Positions 46,419-56,547 are shown, counted from the stretch's first letter. The stretch: 64,000 nucleotides of DNA from Marinobacterium weihaiense (GCF_019061305.1 NZ_JAHQZT010000014.1:1-64000); one strand, 5' to 3'. The notes: a model not told the origin generated them from the sequence alone. Program-made: numbers and translations.

Positions 46419-47894
46419 ATGGCGACACCCAAATACAAGGACCTGCGCGATTTCATCCACATGCTCGAGGCGCGCGGCGAGCTCAAGCGCATCAGCCACC
46501 CGGTCGATCCGGTGCTGGAGATGACGGAAATCTGTGACCGTACCCTCAGGGCTGGGGGCCCGGCGCTGCTGTTCGAGAACCCCAAGGGCTATGACATGCC
46601 GGTGCTGGGTAACCTGTTCGGTACCCCGGAACGTGTGGCGCTAGGTATGGGCGAAGAGTCGGTGTCGGCATTGCGTGACGTGGGCAAGCTGCTGGCACAG
46701 CTGAAGGAGCCCGAGCCACCGCGGGGCATGAAGGATGCCTGGGACAAACTGCCGCTGTACAAGCAGGTTCTCAACATGGGGCCGAAAAGGGTGCGCCGGG
46801 CACCCTGTCAGGAGGTGGTGCTGGAAGGAGACGAGGTTGACCTGAGCCGCATCCCGGTCCAGACCTGCTGGCCCGGGGATGCCGGCCCGCTGGTCACCTG
46901 GCCGCTGGTGATCACCCGTGGGCCGGACAAGCCGCGTCAGAACCTGGGCATCTACCGTCAGCAGGTGATCGGTCGCAACAAACTGATCATGCGCTGGCTG
47001 GCTCACCGGGGCGGCGCGCTGGACTTCCGCGAATGGAAGCAGACGCATCCGGGCGAGAAGTTTCCGGTGGCGGTCGCCCTGGGGGCCGATCCAGCGACCA
47101 TTTTGGGCGCGGTGACGCCGGTGCCCGATACCCTGTCCGAGTATGCCTTTGCCGGCCTGCTGCGCGGTGGCAAGACCGAGGTGGTGCAGTGCCTGGGCTC
47201 GGATCTGCAGGTACCGGCCAGTGCCGAGATTATTCTGGAAGGCTATATCGACCCCGACGAGATGGCGGACGAGGGGCCCTTTGGTGACCACACCGGTTAT
47301 TACAACGAGGTGGATTCCTTCCCGGTATTTACCGTGGAGCGTATTACGCGGCGTAAGGATGCCATCTACCACAGCACCTACACCGGTCGGCCGCCGGATG
47401 AACCGGCTATCTTGGGGGTGGCGCTGAACGAGGTGTTCGTACCGATACTGCAAAAGCAGTTCCCCGAAATCGTTGATTTCTACCTGCCGCCGGAGGGCTG
47501 TTCCTACCGTATGGCGGTGGTTACCATCAAGAAGCAGTACCCGGGGCATGCCAAACGCGTCATGTTGGGCGTCTGGTCATTCCTGCGTCAGTTCATGTAT
47601 ACCAAGTTCGTCATCGTCTGTGATGACGATGTTAACGCGCGCGATTGGCAGGATGTTATCTGGGCCATCACCACGCGCATGGATCCTCAGCGCGATACGG
47701 TGATGATCGACAACACGCCAATCGATTATCTCGACTTCGCCTCGCCAGTATCGGGGCTGGGGTCGAAAATGGGCTTGGATGCTACCAACAAGTGGCAGGG
47801 AGAAACCACCCGTGAATGGGGCGAGCCGATCCGCATGGATCCGGCCGTCAAGGACAGGGTTGATGCCATCTGGGACCAGCTGGATATCTGTTAA
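46419..47894 (+). CDS. ubiD: 4-hydroxy-3-polyprenylbenzoate decarboxylase
   Basis: Prenylated-FMN-dependent decarboxylase of ubiquinone synthesis; it needs the UbiX-made cofactor. The 491-residue product (E. coli 497) has the family segments [49 protein letters not shown] with the catalytic glutamate region, and [20 protein letters not shown]-like sequence ([18 protein letters not shown]) near the C-terminus. It precedes the flavin reductase gene, as in E. coli ubiD-fre. Confidence 0.95.
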   Translation: MATPKYKDLRDFIHMLEARGELKRISHPVDPVLEMTEICDRTLRAGGPALLFENPKGYDMPVLGNLFGTPERVALGMGEESVSALRDVGKLLAQLKEPEPPRGMKDAWDKLPLYKQVLNMGPKRVRRAPCQEVVLEGDEVDLSRIPVQTCWPGDAGPLVTWPLVITRGPDKPRQNLGIYRQQVIGRNKLIMRWLAHRGGALDFREWKQTHPGEKFPVAVALGADPATILGAVTPVPDTLSEYAFAGLLRGGKTEVVQCLGSDLQVPASAEIILEGYIDPDEMADEGPFGDHTGYYNEVDSFPVFTVERITRRKDAIYHSTYTGRPPDEPAILGVALNEVFVPILQKQFPEIVDFYLPPEGCSYRMAVVTIKKQYPGHAKRVMLGVWSFLRQFMYTKFVIVCDDDVNARDWQDVIWAITTRMDPQRDTVMIDNTPIDYLDFASPVSGLGSKMGLDATNKWQGETTREWGEPIRMDPAVKDRVDAIWDQLDIC

Positions 47895-47939
47895 ACGTAC
47901 TATTCCGGGCGCACAAGGCGTCCGGTCAGGAGTCAATAC

Positions 47940-48704
47940 GTGTTTGCTGTAACCAAGAAACATTGTGACATCACCGGCTTTGAAGCATTGAACCATGATG
48001 TCTTCCGGGTGCGTCTGCGTCTGGAAAGCACCGATCATGACAACATGCACTTTCATGCCGGCCAGTATCTCGACCTGTGCCTGCCGGAAGGTAAAAAGGC
48101 GTCTTTCTCCATCGCCTCGGCTCCCGATCAGGGGCGCGATCTGGAGCTGCATATCCGCCAGGTACCGGGCAGCGAGTTCAATGCCATGATCCTGGACCAT
48201 CTGCGCACCCAGAGTGCAGTGGATGTGGAACTGCCCAAAGGCACCTCCTGCCTGGATGCGTACGGGGTCGACACCAAGACACGCTTCATCTTCGCCGCCG
48301 CCAGCACCGGCTTTGCCCAGATCAAGAGCATGGTCGAGCACCTGCTGGCGAACCAGGTCGGCAATCCGATCGATATTTACTGGGGGGCCCGCGTTGAGGC
48401 CGACATCTATCTGGAAAAACTGCCGGAGCAGTGGGCGCACGAGCACGCCAATGTCCGTTTTGTGCCGGTGGTCAGCGAGCCGGACAACAGCCCGGGCTGG
48501 GAAGGCCGTACCGGCCTGATGCCGGATGTGCTGGCGGCCGAACTGCAGCAGGTGGATGAGCACCTGGCGGTGTACGCCTGCGGTTCACCGGGGATGGTGC
48601 ATGCGCTGGTGGATCGCCTGGAAGAAAAGGGTGTTGCGGAAGCGCAGATTCATTCTGATGTCTTTGCCTGGGCGCCGCGCCCGGCCAAGACGGCCAGTGT
48701 CTGA
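47940..48704 (+). CDS. fre: NAD(P)H-flavin reductase, Fre-like
   Basis: The 254-residue protein of the ferredoxin-reductase fold has the nucleotide-binding segment AASTGFAQIKSM and the C-terminal CGSPGMV. The start is GTG at 47940 with AGGAG nine bases upstream. The flavin motif RxYS is ASFS here, so the usual Arg is Ala; E. coli Fre has RPFS. Position after ubiD matches fre, which supplies reduced flavin. It is somewhat longer than Fre (233 residues), so a related oxidoreductase is possible. Confidence 0.85.
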   Translation: MFAVTKKHCDITGFEALNHDVFRVRLRLESTDHDNMHFHAGQYLDLCLPEGKKASFSIASAPDQGRDLELHIRQVPGSEFNAMILDHLRTQSAVDVELPKGTSCLDAYGVDTKTRFIFAAASTGFAQIKSMVEHLLANQVGNPIDIYWGARVEADIYLEKLPEQWAHEHANVRFVPVVSEPDNSPGWEGRTGLMPDVLAAELQQVDEHLAVYACGSPGMVHALVDRLEEKGVAEAQIHSDVFAWAPRPAKTASV

Positions 48705-48741
48705 GCCCGCTCCTCCGACGCGATGGCTTGAATGCAGGTGC

Positions 48742-48769
48742 AAAAAGGGCAGCTTCAGCTGCCCTTTTT
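48742..48769. terminator. Bidirectional terminator between fre and hemY
   Basis: AAAAAGGGCAGC (48742-48753), loop TTCA, GCTGCCCTTTTT (48758-48769): a perfect 12-bp stem with A5 and T5 ends, between converging genes. Confidence 0.88.
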
Positions 48770-48789
48770 CGTGTCCGCGCCCGGCCGGT

Positions 48790-50034
48790 TCAGTCCGTTT
48801 TCTCCGGCAGCGGCAGGCTCGGTAGGCCGGGTGCCAGGCGTCCGAGCTGGGTCTGCATTAATTGAGCGGCGCGTTCGGTTTCGCCCAGGTGATGCAGCAG
48901 GCGCTGTAGCTCGCTGAAGGTGTCCTCGCGCGGGTCCAGCTCGAAGCTGCGTTCGAAGTGGCTGATGGCCTGTCCCCAGTGGGCATTGCGCATGCTCAGG
49001 CGGCCCAGGGTCAGCTCCAGCTCGGCACAGTCCGGGTGCTTTTTCAGCCAGCCCTTGGCATTTTCCAGTTGTTGGTGTGCGTCCTGTCCGGCCAGCAGGC
49101 CATAGCATTCAACCAGGCGCACATCCCAGTGGCGCTTGATCAGGTCGAGCAATACCTTTTCTGCCTCGGCTTCGGCTCCGATCTCGCGCATCAGTTCGGT
49201 GTAGCGACCGACCAGTTCGCTGTCACGTTGCAGATGGACAGGTATGGCCTGCCAGCTGCGGCTCAGGGCCTGTAGCTGCTGCTGAGCATCAGCATCACCC
49301 TCCAGCGTGGTCAGACTCTGTTGCAGGCGCTGCAGGTGGCACTGGTGTTCCAGCGCATTCAGGGCCTCGGTATCCAACACATGCTGGCGCTTCAGCTCCG
49401 GCAACAGCTGGATCAGTGATAGCCAGTCTTCCAGCTGCACATAGACCTGCTGGAGCAGGCGCAGGACACGGGTGTTCTTCGGGGCCTGGCGGCGCAGGCT
49501 GATCAGGTTGGCCAGGCAGGGTTCCAGCTGACCGCGATCCAGCTGCAGCTGCGCCTGTGTCAGGCCAATGGCCACCTCGGCTTCAGGCGTGGCTTCACGT
49601 GCCCGCTGCAGTAAGGCGTCGGCGCCCGTGCTGTCGCCCTGTTCCTGAGCGGCACGTGCGGCGGCCATGTAGTTGATCGCCGGCAGGTCGGAGCGCTCGG
49701 CGGCTTGGCTCAGGAAGCGCTGGGCCTTCCACCAGTTGCCTTCAGACAGCGCTACCATGCCTTTGAGCGTTTTTTTCTGGCTGATGCGCTGGCTGCGACG
49801 GCTCTGCCAGTTGCGTACCTTGGCGCCCGGCAGGCGGGCTCCGGCAATCAGGTTGAGCAGCCAGTGCCCCAGAGCAAAACCGACGATGAGCAGCAACAGC
49901 AGTACCCAGAGGCTGGTTTCGATTGTGGTTTGCTTGTAGGCCAGCAGCACGTAGCCCGGGTCCTGTACCATCATCTGGCCCAGCCAGGCGCCGGCCACGA
50001 GGAAGATCAACAGAAAGACAAACAGCTTTTTCAT
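48790..50034 (-). CDS. hemY: HemY, tetratricopeptide membrane protein of the hem operon
   Basis: The 414-residue protein has two N-terminal membrane segments (residues 3-20 and 41-66) and a long helical tail with TPR-like repeats. HemY is encoded with heme-synthesis genes in gammaproteobacteria; its role is not settled, and it is not the protoporphyrinogen oxidase of the same name in Bacillus. It follows hemX by three bases. Confidence 0.92.
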   Translation of the reverse strand: MKKLFVFLLIFLVAGAWLGQMMVQDPGYVLLAYKQTTIETSLWVLLLLLIVGFALGHWLLNLIAGARLPGAKVRNWQSRRSQRISQKKTLKGMVALSEGNWWKAQRFLSQAAERSDLPAINYMAAARAAQEQGDSTGADALLQRAREATPEAEVAIGLTQAQLQLDRGQLEPCLANLISLRRQAPKNTRVLRLLQQVYVQLEDWLSLIQLLPELKRQHVLDTEALNALEHQCHLQRLQQSLTTLEGDADAQQQLQALSRSWQAIPVHLQRDSELVGRYTELMREIGAEAEAEKVLLDLIKRHWDVRLVECYGLLAGQDAHQQLENAKGWLKKHPDCAELELTLGRLSMRNAHWGQAISHFERSFELDPREDTFSELQRLLHHLGETERAAQLMQTQLGRLAPGLPSLPLPEKTD

Positions 50035-50037
50035 CGA

Positions 50038-51291
50038 TCAGCCCTCCGCTCGCAGGTCCTGCATCTGGCGCAGGTAGGTTTTCAGGCTGGTCAGCGAGCC
50101 GGAGATGTCCGGCAGTTCCGGGGCGACATTGACACGCTGCAGCTCGCTCAGTCCACGCAGCATGGCCTGGGTGGTAGCGTCCTTGGGATTGAAATGGCTG
50201 CCGATCCAGTCATGCGCCTTGGCCAGGCTGGCATCGAAGGCCTGCTGCTTGCGCTGCAGCAGCGCCATCTGTGCCTGCTCCAGCATCAGGTGCAGGTTCT
50301 GTTGCAGGAAAAAGGTCTGTTCCGGCGACATCAGCGGCTTGACCGGTTCGTCATGGTGCTGGATCACGACCAGCGTTTCGAACTTGTCCACCGCCTTGTT
50401 CCAGCTGGCCTTGATGCCGTCGCCCCAGGACTGCTCGACCGCTTCTGGGGTGATTTCTTCCAGCAGGGAGGGCAGCTTGCGCTTGTCGGTGATCGGAGTG
50501 ACGCGCAACTCGTTGACCTGGCGGTTGAGGGCCGCCAGCTTAAGGAAGACGCCCTCGGTATCCAGGGTCGGCACGGCCTCCAGTGCCGCAATATCTTCGG
50601 CCAGCGCCTTGCGCACGTCATACAGGGTTACGTCGTCGGCGTCACGCAGGCTCTCGTCCGCCGATTTCAACAGCGTCAGGGCGCCGGCAGCGGTTTGTTC
50701 CATCAATACGCGCTGGTTGGCCAGGCGCAACAGATATTCCACTTCCGCCAGCAGCCAGTCTTTGCGGCTCACTTCCGCATCCGCCGTCACCTGCTGAATG
50801 CTACGGGTCAGGCGGTTCTGGAGTTCATCGATATTGGCCTTGTCGGCTTCGGCGCGTGCCTGCAGCTGGCCCAGTTGCTGGCTGACATTGGCCACGGTCT
50901 GCGCCGCTTCGGCACGGCCGTTGGCGACCAGGGTTTCCACTTTTTGGCTGATCCGTTCCTGCAGCTGGGTGTTCTGCTGTTTCAGCTGCCAGCCTTCCCA
51001 GGCCATATAGCCGCCACCGCCCAGTGCGATAAAGGACAACACCAAGGCCAGCTTGCCGGGCCAGGTGGCGCCGCGGCGCTTGTCGGTTGCGGCGGTTGCC
51101 GGCTCGGCCGGCGGCGGTGATGCAGGACCACTTTGGTAGACCGGCGGGTCTTCACTGCGCACTTCATCGGCGGCGGTGTCGGGCCGGGTGTTGGCGGGAG
51201 AATCGGTTTCGGTGCCGGTCGTAGACGGAGTGTCGTCGGGCAGCGAGGCGTTGTTATCCTTGTCTTGGTGTTCGTTGCGCTTGTCTGTCAT
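50038..51291 (-). CDS. hemX: HemX, uroporphyrinogen-III C-methyltransferase-like membrane protein
   Basis: The 417-residue protein has a Pro/Asp/Thr-rich cytoplasmic N-terminus of about 75 residues, a membrane segment near residues 80-100 (LALVLSFIALGGGGYMAW), a coiled coil, and a helical periplasmic domain with LLAEVEYLLRLANQRVLMEQ. It matches HemX; the methyltransferase name is historical and no SAM-binding motif is visible. It lies between hemD and hemY. Confidence 0.92.
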   Translation of the reverse strand: MTDKRNEHQDKDNNASLPDDTPSTTGTETDSPANTRPDTAADEVRSEDPPVYQSGPASPPPAEPATAATDKRRGATWPGKLALVLSFIALGGGGYMAWEGWQLKQQNTQLQERISQKVETLVANGRAEAAQTVANVSQQLGQLQARAEADKANIDELQNRLTRSIQQVTADAEVSRKDWLLAEVEYLLRLANQRVLMEQTAAGALTLLKSADESLRDADDVTLYDVRKALAEDIAALEAVPTLDTEGVFLKLAALNRQVNELRVTPITDKRKLPSLLEEITPEAVEQSWGDGIKASWNKAVDKFETLVVIQHHDEPVKPLMSPEQTFFLQQNLHLMLEQAQMALLQRKQQAFDASLAKAHDWIGSHFNPKDATTQAMLRGLSELQRVNVAPELPDISGSLTSLKTYLRQMQDLRAEG

Positions 51292-51306
51292 GCCGTGTTC
51301 CGATGG

Positions 51307-52080
51307 TCAGGCGGGTAGCAGGGCCCCGACCATCGACTGGTCGTCCGGTCCCTGTGCTACCCGGATTCGTTTGCATCCCAGCGAACGGGCCAGCTCGGCA
51401 AGGCGGGCACTGGGAACGATGATCAGGGTGTCGGTCAAGATGTCGGTGGCAGGCGCACACAGCTGCAGCAGATTGCGCAGCGCTTGACCGCTGGTGATCA
51501 GGATAGCCGATAACGGTTGAGCATAAATAGTACTTTGGATAATCCCATTTGGATGTGCGGGGCAGGCGCGGCGGTAGATATGGGCACAGTCGACCCGGGC
51601 ACCGCGTTGTCGCAGGGTATCGGCGAGCAGTTCGCGGCCGCCCTCGGCACGCAGAATCAGGACCCGTTCACCGTCCAGTCGTTGCATCGACGGGTGCGCC
51701 AGCAGGGTCTCGGAATCGAAGCCGCCTTCGGCGTGCCAGGCCGTGAAGCCCAGTCGCTCAAGGGTGTCGCGGGTTTGTTGACCGATGCCAACCCAACGCA
51801 CGCCCAGCGGCAGCTGGGGCCAGTATTCGTCGATCCAGTCGGCGCCGATGCGGGCGGCGTTGGGGCTGACGAAGATCACATCACGGTACAGGTCCAGGTC
51901 GAGGATGCAGGTCTTGCACTGCTGGAAGTCGGCAGTGTCCGCCGCGGTGGTAGGCAGAATCTCCAGCAGCGGCAGGGCCACGGCCTCGGCGCCCAGCCGC
52001 TGCAGGCACTGGATCTGGTAGGCGGACTGGTGGGCCGGTCGGGTAACCAGCACCCGCTGGCCCTGCAGCGGTTTAGCCAC
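51307..52080 (-). CDS. hemD: Uroporphyrinogen-III synthase
   Basis: Closes hydroxymethylbilane into uroporphyrinogen III with inversion of ring D. The 257-residue product starts GTG at 52080, overlapping the end of hemC by eight bases, and begins [19 protein letters not shown], the family N-terminus. [10 protein letters not shown] and [15 protein letters not shown] are conserved. The upstream open frame to 52353 lies inside hemC in another frame and is not used. Confidence 0.93.
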   Translation of the reverse strand: MAKPLQGQRVLVTRPAHQSAYQIQCLQRLGAEAVALPLLEILPTTAADTADFQQCKTCILDLDLYRDVIFVSPNAARIGADWIDEYWPQLPLGVRWVGIGQQTRDTLERLGFTAWHAEGGFDSETLLAHPSMQRLDGERVLILRAEGGRELLADTLRQRGARVDCAHIYRRACPAHPNGIIQSTIYAQPLSAILITSGQALRNLLQLCAPATDILTDTLIIVPSARLAELARSLGCKRIRVAQGPDDQSMVGALLPA

Positions 52081-53011
52081 GTTCGCTGTACACCTCACGC
52101 AGAATCTCGTCGGCGCCGGCTGCCAGCAGGCGCTCGGCCAGGGTAATGCCCATGGCTTCCGCTTCGGCGCGGGGGCCGCGAATTTCGTCCCGTAGGACGC
52201 GGGTGCCGTCCGGACGGCCGACCAGGCCGCGCAAGTAGAGTGCTTCACCGGCATCATCCAGCACCGCATAGCAGCCGATCGGCACCTGGCAGCCGCCTTC
52301 AAGGCGGCGGTTGAGGGCGCGTTCGGCCAGTACGCGGCTGGCCGTATCGGCATGGTGCAGCGGTTTCAGCAGCGCGATCAGTTCGGCGTCATCATTACGG
52401 CATTCGATGCCGACCGCACCCTGGCCACCCGCAGGCAGGCTTTCCTCCGGTGTGATCTCCTTGCGAATGCGTTCATTCAGCTCCAGGCGCATCAGGCCGG
52501 CGGTAGCCAGTATAATGGCGTCATACTGGCCCTCATCCAGCTTGCGCAGGCGGGTCTGCACGTTGCCGCGCAGGAAGTTGACCTGCAGATCGGGGCGGCG
52601 CTCGCGGATCTGCACTTCACGGCGCAGGGAAGAGGTGCCGACAACGGCACCTTCCGGCAGTTCGTCCAGGTTGTTGTACCGGTTGCTGACAAAGGCGTCT
52701 GTCGGACGCTCACGCTCGCAGATCACCGGCAGGCCGAGGCCTTCGGGAAACTCCATCGGCACATCTTTCATCGAGTGCACGGCGATGTCGGCGCTACCAT
52801 CGAGGAGGGCGTTTTCCAGCTCCTTGACGAACAGGCCCTTGCCGCCGATCTTGGCCAACGGGGTGTCGAGGATCTTGTCGCCGCGGGATTCGATCTTCAG
52901 CAGCTCGACCTGAATCCCCGGGTGGTGCCGTTCCAGCTCCGCCTTGACATACTCGGCCTGCCAAAGGGCCAGCAGGCTGCGGCGGGTGGCGATGCGGATG
53001 GTGCGGGACAT
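52073..53011 (-). CDS. hemC: Hydroxymethylbilane synthase
   Basis: Joins four porphobilinogen units into hydroxymethylbilane. The 312-residue product begins [20 protein letters not shown], with [21 protein letters not shown], and Cys241 in the GGCQVPIG motif that carries the dipyrromethane cofactor. AAGGAGAG precedes the ATG at 53011. It heads hemC-D-X-Y and diverges from argH. Confidence 0.96.
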   Translation of the reverse strand: MSRTIRIATRRSLLALWQAEYVKAELERHHPGIQVELLKIESRGDKILDTPLAKIGGKGLFVKELENALLDGSADIAVHSMKDVPMEFPEGLGLPVICERERPTDAFVSNRYNNLDELPEGAVVGTSSLRREVQIRERRPDLQVNFLRGNVQTRLRKLDEGQYDAIILATAGLMRLELNERIRKEITPEESLPAGGQGAVGIECRNDDAELIALLKPLHHADTASRVLAERALNRRLEGGCQVPIGCYAVLDDAGEALYLRGLVGRPDGTRVLRDEIRGPRAEAEAMGITLAERLLAAGADEILREVYSERG

Positions 53012-53126
53012 GTGACTCTCCTTATGCAAGCGACAACCCGACATGCGGGAAAATAAACGCGATTGTACCAGAACGTCGCCAACATCGGCCAAAGGCGGTG
53101 GGGACAAGACTGACGGCGGGCAGGGT

Positions 53127-53135
53127 TGCTATAAT
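53127..53135 (+). promoter_or_regulatory. Extended -10 promoter of argH
   Basis: TGCTATAAT is a perfect extended -10 (TGN followed by TATAAT), 58 nt before the argH start. No good -35 is needed with this element, and none is seen at 17 nt. Confidence 0.55.
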
Positions 53136-53193
53136 CGGGGCCAAACAGACAGGGCCGCTGCAGTGGCCGCATCAGTAGCAGGAGACTTCCGGC

Positions 53194-54591
53194 ATGAGCC
53201 AGACAACCAATCAGCAGTGGGGCGGCCGTTTCAACGAGCCGACCGATGCCTTCGTGGCCCGTTTTACCGCGTCCGTCGATTTTGACCAGCGCCTCTACAA
53301 GCAGGATATTCAGGGTTCGGTTGCTCACGCGCGCATGCTGGCTAAGGTCGGCGTACTGACCGAAGATGAACGTGATGCCATCATTCGCGGCCTGGGCGAG
53401 ATTCGGGTCGAGATCGAGCGCGGTGAATTCGAATGGTCGGTGGCGCTGGAAGACGTGCACATGAACATCGAAGCGGCGCTGACCAAAAAGATCGGCATCA
53501 CCGGCAAGAAGCTGCACACCGGCCGTTCGCGCAACGACCAGGTGGCCACCGACATTCGCCTTTACATGCGTGACGAGATTGATCTGATCCTGAGCGAAAT
53601 CAGCCGCCTGCAGCAGGGTCTGTTGGATCTGGCCGAGCAGGAAGCGGACACCATCATGCCCGGTTTCACCCACCTGCAGACCGCTCAGCCGGTGACTTTC
53701 GGTCACCATCTGCTGGCCTGGTTCGAAATGCTCAGCCGCGACTACGAGCGCTTTGCCGACTGCCGCAAGCGCGTCAATGTGATGCCGCTGGGTGCGGCGG
53801 CGCTGGCCGGGACGACTTACCCGATCGACCGTGCCTACACCGCCGAGCTGCTGCAGTTCGACGCCCCGGCCGGCAATTCGCTGGATGCGGTCTCCGACCG
53901 TGACTTCGGTATCGAGTTCTGCGCTGCCGCCAGTGTGCTGCTGATGCATATGACCCGGATGTCGGAAGAGCTGGTGCTCTGGACCTCGGCCCAGTTCAAC
54001 TTCATCAATCTGCCGGACCGTTTCTGCACCGGCTCCTCGATCATGCCGCAGAAGAAGAACCCGGACGTGCCGGAGCTGGTGCGTGGCAAGAGCGGCCGTG
54101 TGTACGGTCACCTGATGTCACTGCTGACGCTGATGAAGTCGCAGCCGCTGGCGTACAACAAGGACAACCAGGAAGACAAGGAGCCGCTTTTCGACGCCGT
54201 GGATACGGTCAAGGGCTGCCTGCGCGCCTTCGGTGACATGGTGCCTGCGATCGAGTCGCGCAAGGACGAGATGCGTGAAGCGGCCCGTCGCGGTTTCTCC
54301 ACCGCCACCGATCTGGCCGACTACCTGGTGCGCAAGGGCGTGGCCTTCCGTGATGCGCACGAAATTGTGGGTTTGTCTGTGGCCTACGGCATCAAGACTG
54401 GCAAGGACCTGTCCGATATGACGCTGGACGAGCTGCAGCAGTTCTCCGATACCATTGAGCAGGACGTGTTTGAAGTACTGACGCTGGAAGGTTCGGTGGC
54501 GGCACGTAACCATATCGGCGGTACCGCGCCGGATCAGGTACGTGCCGCGGTGATTCGCGGTCGTGATCTGCTGGCGGCGCGCGCCGACTGA
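53194..54591 (+). CDS. argH: Argininosuccinate lyase
   Basis: Last step of arginine synthesis, splitting argininosuccinate into arginine and fumarate. The 465-residue product has the fumarase-superfamily signature [12 protein letters not shown], plus [20 protein letters not shown] and [14 protein letters not shown]. The hemC/argH divergent layout is that of pseudomonads. Confidence 0.97.
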   Translation: MSQTTNQQWGGRFNEPTDAFVARFTASVDFDQRLYKQDIQGSVAHARMLAKVGVLTEDERDAIIRGLGEIRVEIERGEFEWSVALEDVHMNIEAALTKKIGITGKKLHTGRSRNDQVATDIRLYMRDEIDLILSEISRLQQGLLDLAEQEADTIMPGFTHLQTAQPVTFGHHLLAWFEMLSRDYERFADCRKRVNVMPLGAAALAGTTYPIDRAYTAELLQFDAPAGNSLDAVSDRDFGIEFCAAASVLLMHMTRMSEELVLWTSAQFNFINLPDRFCTGSSIMPQKKNPDVPELVRGKSGRVYGHLMSLLTLMKSQPLAYNKDNQEDKEPLFDAVDTVKGCLRAFGDMVPAIESRKDEMREAARRGFSTATDLADYLVRKGVAFRDAHEIVGLSVAYGIKTGKDLSDMTLDELQQFSDTIEQDVFEVLTLEGSVAARNHIGGTAPDQVRAAVIRGRDLLAARAD

Positions 54592-54604
54592 TTCATAATG
54601 CCGA

Positions 54605-54661
54605 GGGGCGGATCCCGAGTGGTCCGCCCCGATGTACCAAAACCGCCCTCGGGCGGTTTTT
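54605..54661 (+). terminator. Two tandem terminator hairpins after argH
   Basis: First, GGGGCGGA (54605-54612) with TCCGCCCC (54623-54630). Second, AAAACCGCCC (54639-54648) with GGGCGGTTTT (54651-54660) and one more T, which works in both directions and also suits the convergent gcvR. Confidence 0.8.
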
Positions 54662-54674
54662 GCGTTTTTACGGC

Positions 54675-55190
54675 CTAGCGCAGGGTGATATCCACCATCA
54701 GATCCCCCGCGATCGCCTCCAGCGCCTGCTGCAGCTCGTCCGGGTCCAGGTCGGCCGGAGCCAGCAGCTCCGCTTCCGCCTTGAACAGCTCTTCCGCCGA
54801 CATCGAGCCCGAGGTCAGCTCGGTGCTCAGGCGTTCCACGTTGATATGACGAGCGGCGAGGGCGTGGGAGATCTCGCGCACAATGCCCGGCTTATCGTGC
54901 CCGACCAGTTCCAGCACCATCGGCTGCATTGCGGCGGCGGGAGGGGGCTCCTCGCTATGCTCCACGGTGACTTTCAGGCCCTGTTGGGCAAGCCCCTGCA
55001 GGGCCTGTGTCAGCGCCTCGACTTCGGTTTCAGGTACCTGGGTGATCAGAATGCCGGCGAACTTGCCACCCAGGCGTGACATGCCCGATTCCAGCCAGTT
55101 GCCGTGATGGTTGGCGATGGTGTGGGATAGTAGCCCCACCAGGCCCGGCTTGTCCGGGCCGATAACGGTAAGCACCAGTGATGTCAGCAT
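54675..55190 (-). CDS. gcvR: Glycine cleavage system regulator GcvR
   Basis: The 171-residue protein consists of two ACT domains (SLVLTVIGPDKPGLVGLLSH at the start, LELVGHDKPGIVREISHAL near residue 92). In E. coli GcvR binds GcvA and blocks activation of gcvTHP when glycine is scarce. gcvT and gcvH lie 7 kb away in this window; gcvA is not present. AAGGGA precedes the start. Confidence 0.9.
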   Translation of the reverse strand: MLTSLVLTVIGPDKPGLVGLLSHTIANHHGNWLESGMSRLGGKFAGILITQVPETEVEALTQALQGLAQQGLKVTVEHSEEPPPAAAMQPMVLELVGHDKPGIVREISHALAARHINVERLSTELTSGSMSAEELFKAEAELLAPADLDPDELQQALEAIAGDLMVDITLR

Positions 55191-55530
55191 GAAGATGATC
55201 CCTTGTTACTGTTGTTGTAGGGTCCGGTTACGGTGAGTGCCGTGCCATTTGAATGTATCGCAGGCGGGGCGGTTTGGCATCGCTTTCTGCTGTGTTGAGT
55301 GATGGTGTCTGTGAATATTGAGAAAGTGTTGCCATTTAAAAACAAGTTAAGCATTCAGAAAGGTAGTTTTTATAGAAGATCATGCAAGATCTGAAAAAGT
55401 GAGGATAAAAGTTTAAAAGAAGCCGTAAAGGGTTGAAAAAAAAACTGCCTGTGGAAGACTAGATCGCATCAGTCGGGCACCCTCGCCCATCTCTTTTCTC
55501 AGATCAATAACCACAGAAGCTGCTACAGCC
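55191..55530. other. A+T-rich intergenic region
   Basis: About 340 nt with long A and T runs (for example around 55330-55445), clearly below the average G+C. It must carry the gcvR promoter on the minus strand and the promoter of the small ORF on the plus strand. I found no convincing -35/-10 pair or protein-binding palindrome. Confidence 0.45.
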
Positions 55531-55656
55531 ATGAACAAAAGTCCGGATCTGGTATTGGTGCTCGTTATCGTTTTTGTTGTCGGAACCGTTATGACGGGAA
55601 TTTCCCAGAGTGATCTGCAATTAGCCGCACTGGTCCAGACCGCCTTCAACAGCTGA
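55531..55656 (+). CDS. Possible small membrane protein, 41 residues
   Basis: The open frame codes for a short polar start (MNKSPD), a hydrophobic segment at residues 7-24 (LVLVLVIVFVVGTVMTGI), and an amphipathic tail. Hydrophobic single-span composition argues for a real gene. Against it, the ribosome-binding site is weak. It stops exactly where fau stops on the other strand, with no base between. I do not recognise a family. Confidence 0.5.
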   Translation: MNKSPDLVLVLVIVFVVGTVMTGISQSDLQLAALVQTAFNS

Positions 55657-56250
55657 TCAGCGTATCCGGTAAATGCCCCGTTCGGTAGCAATGGCGTCCA
55701 GGGGTACATCCCAAGGCTCCAGCGGCAGTTGCGTCTGACGCTGAAAGTCATGTGCTAGCCCCATCAGACGTGGTCCTCCGAGTCCTTTCGCCTGCAGCTT
55801 GAAGGCAAAGCTGCGATCGTAATAGCCGCCCCCCATGCCCATGCGCCCCCCGTCAGCTGAAAATGCCACCAGTGGCATCAGCACCAGATCCAGTGCAAAC
55901 GCTGGCCGTACGGGCTTGCCCTGCAGGACCGGTTCCAGAATGCGGTAGCGGTTGCGGCGCATGGGGGTATGGCGGTGATAGGGTGTGAACCAGAGTCGAT
56001 TATGACGGATAGGGTGCAGCACCGGCAGATACAGTTGCTTGCCCAAGCGGCGACACAGGTGAATCAGGGGAGCGGTATCGATTTCACCGTCATTGGGCAG
56101 GTAGAGGGCGATGTGGCGGGCCTGGCGAAACCAGAGATGCTGGCTGAGCTGTCGACACAGTGATCGGGCCGACTGGCGTTGCTGTTGCGGGCTGAGTGCG
56201 CGGCGGCGGGCGCGCATCTGGCGGCGGAGTGTCTTGCGATCCTGCATCAT
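55657..56250 (-). CDS. fau: 5-formyltetrahydrofolate cyclo-ligase
   Basis: Returns 5-formyl-THF to the active folate pool using ATP. The 197-residue product (YgfA in E. coli) has the basic N-terminus RKTLRRQMRARRRALSPQQQ and the ATP/folate motif GGRMGMGGGYYDRSF near residues 132-146. Two ATG codons stand in a row at 56250 and 56247. It begins eight bases after the 6S RNA, as in E. coli ssrS-ygfA, where both are made from one transcript. Confidence 0.93.
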   Translation of the reverse strand: MMQDRKTLRRQMRARRRALSPQQQRQSARSLCRQLSQHLWFRQARHIALYLPNDGEIDTAPLIHLCRRLGKQLYLPVLHPIRHNRLWFTPYHRHTPMRRNRYRILEPVLQGKPVRPAFALDLVLMPLVAFSADGGRMGMGGGYYDRSFAFKLQAKGLGGPRLMGLAHDFQRQTQLPLEPWDVPLDAIATERGIYRIR

Positions 56251-56257
56251 GGCAAAA

Positions 56258-56440
56258 GGCTTCCCAGAGTGCCGGTGTCGGTCGTGGCCCTGAACCCTAA
56301 GGTTCAGAGTGGAAGCGTTTCACAGGCAAATCAGGCTTTCCGTCAAGCGGACATGCTCACATCACCTGTTGAACGCTGCCTGGGTACTGCTTATCGGCTC
56401 GAGGGACTTGACCAACTGCCGCACACTCCAGGAACCTGAA
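56258..56440 (-). ncRNA. ssrS: 6S RNA
   Basis: The RNA of about 183 nt lies between zapA and fau, its standard place. It shares signature stretches with E. coli 6S RNA: AAGTCCCTCGAGCCGATAA near the 5' side, GTGAGCATG in the middle, and CTGAACCTTAGGGTTCAGGG in the 3' half. The ends pair (TTCC with GGAA, GAGTG with CACTC), closing the long rod with a central bubble that mimics an open promoter and traps sigma-70 RNA polymerase. Ends are approximate. Confidence 0.87.
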
Positions 56441-56444
56441 ATCC

Positions 56445-56472
56445 ATTATACGCATTCAAGGTGTGATGTCAG
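56445..56472 (-). promoter_or_regulatory. Promoter of 6S RNA
   Basis: On the minus strand CTGACA (56472-56467, five of six) and a perfect TATAAT (56450-56445) are 16 nt apart, placing the start at about 56440. Confidence 0.75.
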
Positions 56473-56547
56473 CCCTTGAAATTCCTGTGTTCTATGCTAA
56501 TTAGGGCTGGTTAGCACGAAGCTATCCCGTTGTTGAGAAAAGGTTTT

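Noticed and set aside
49705-51120. 471-codon plus-strand frame antisense to hemY and hemX
   Set aside because: Shadow frame rich in Gln, Leu and Val with no domain; the hem genes are well supported.
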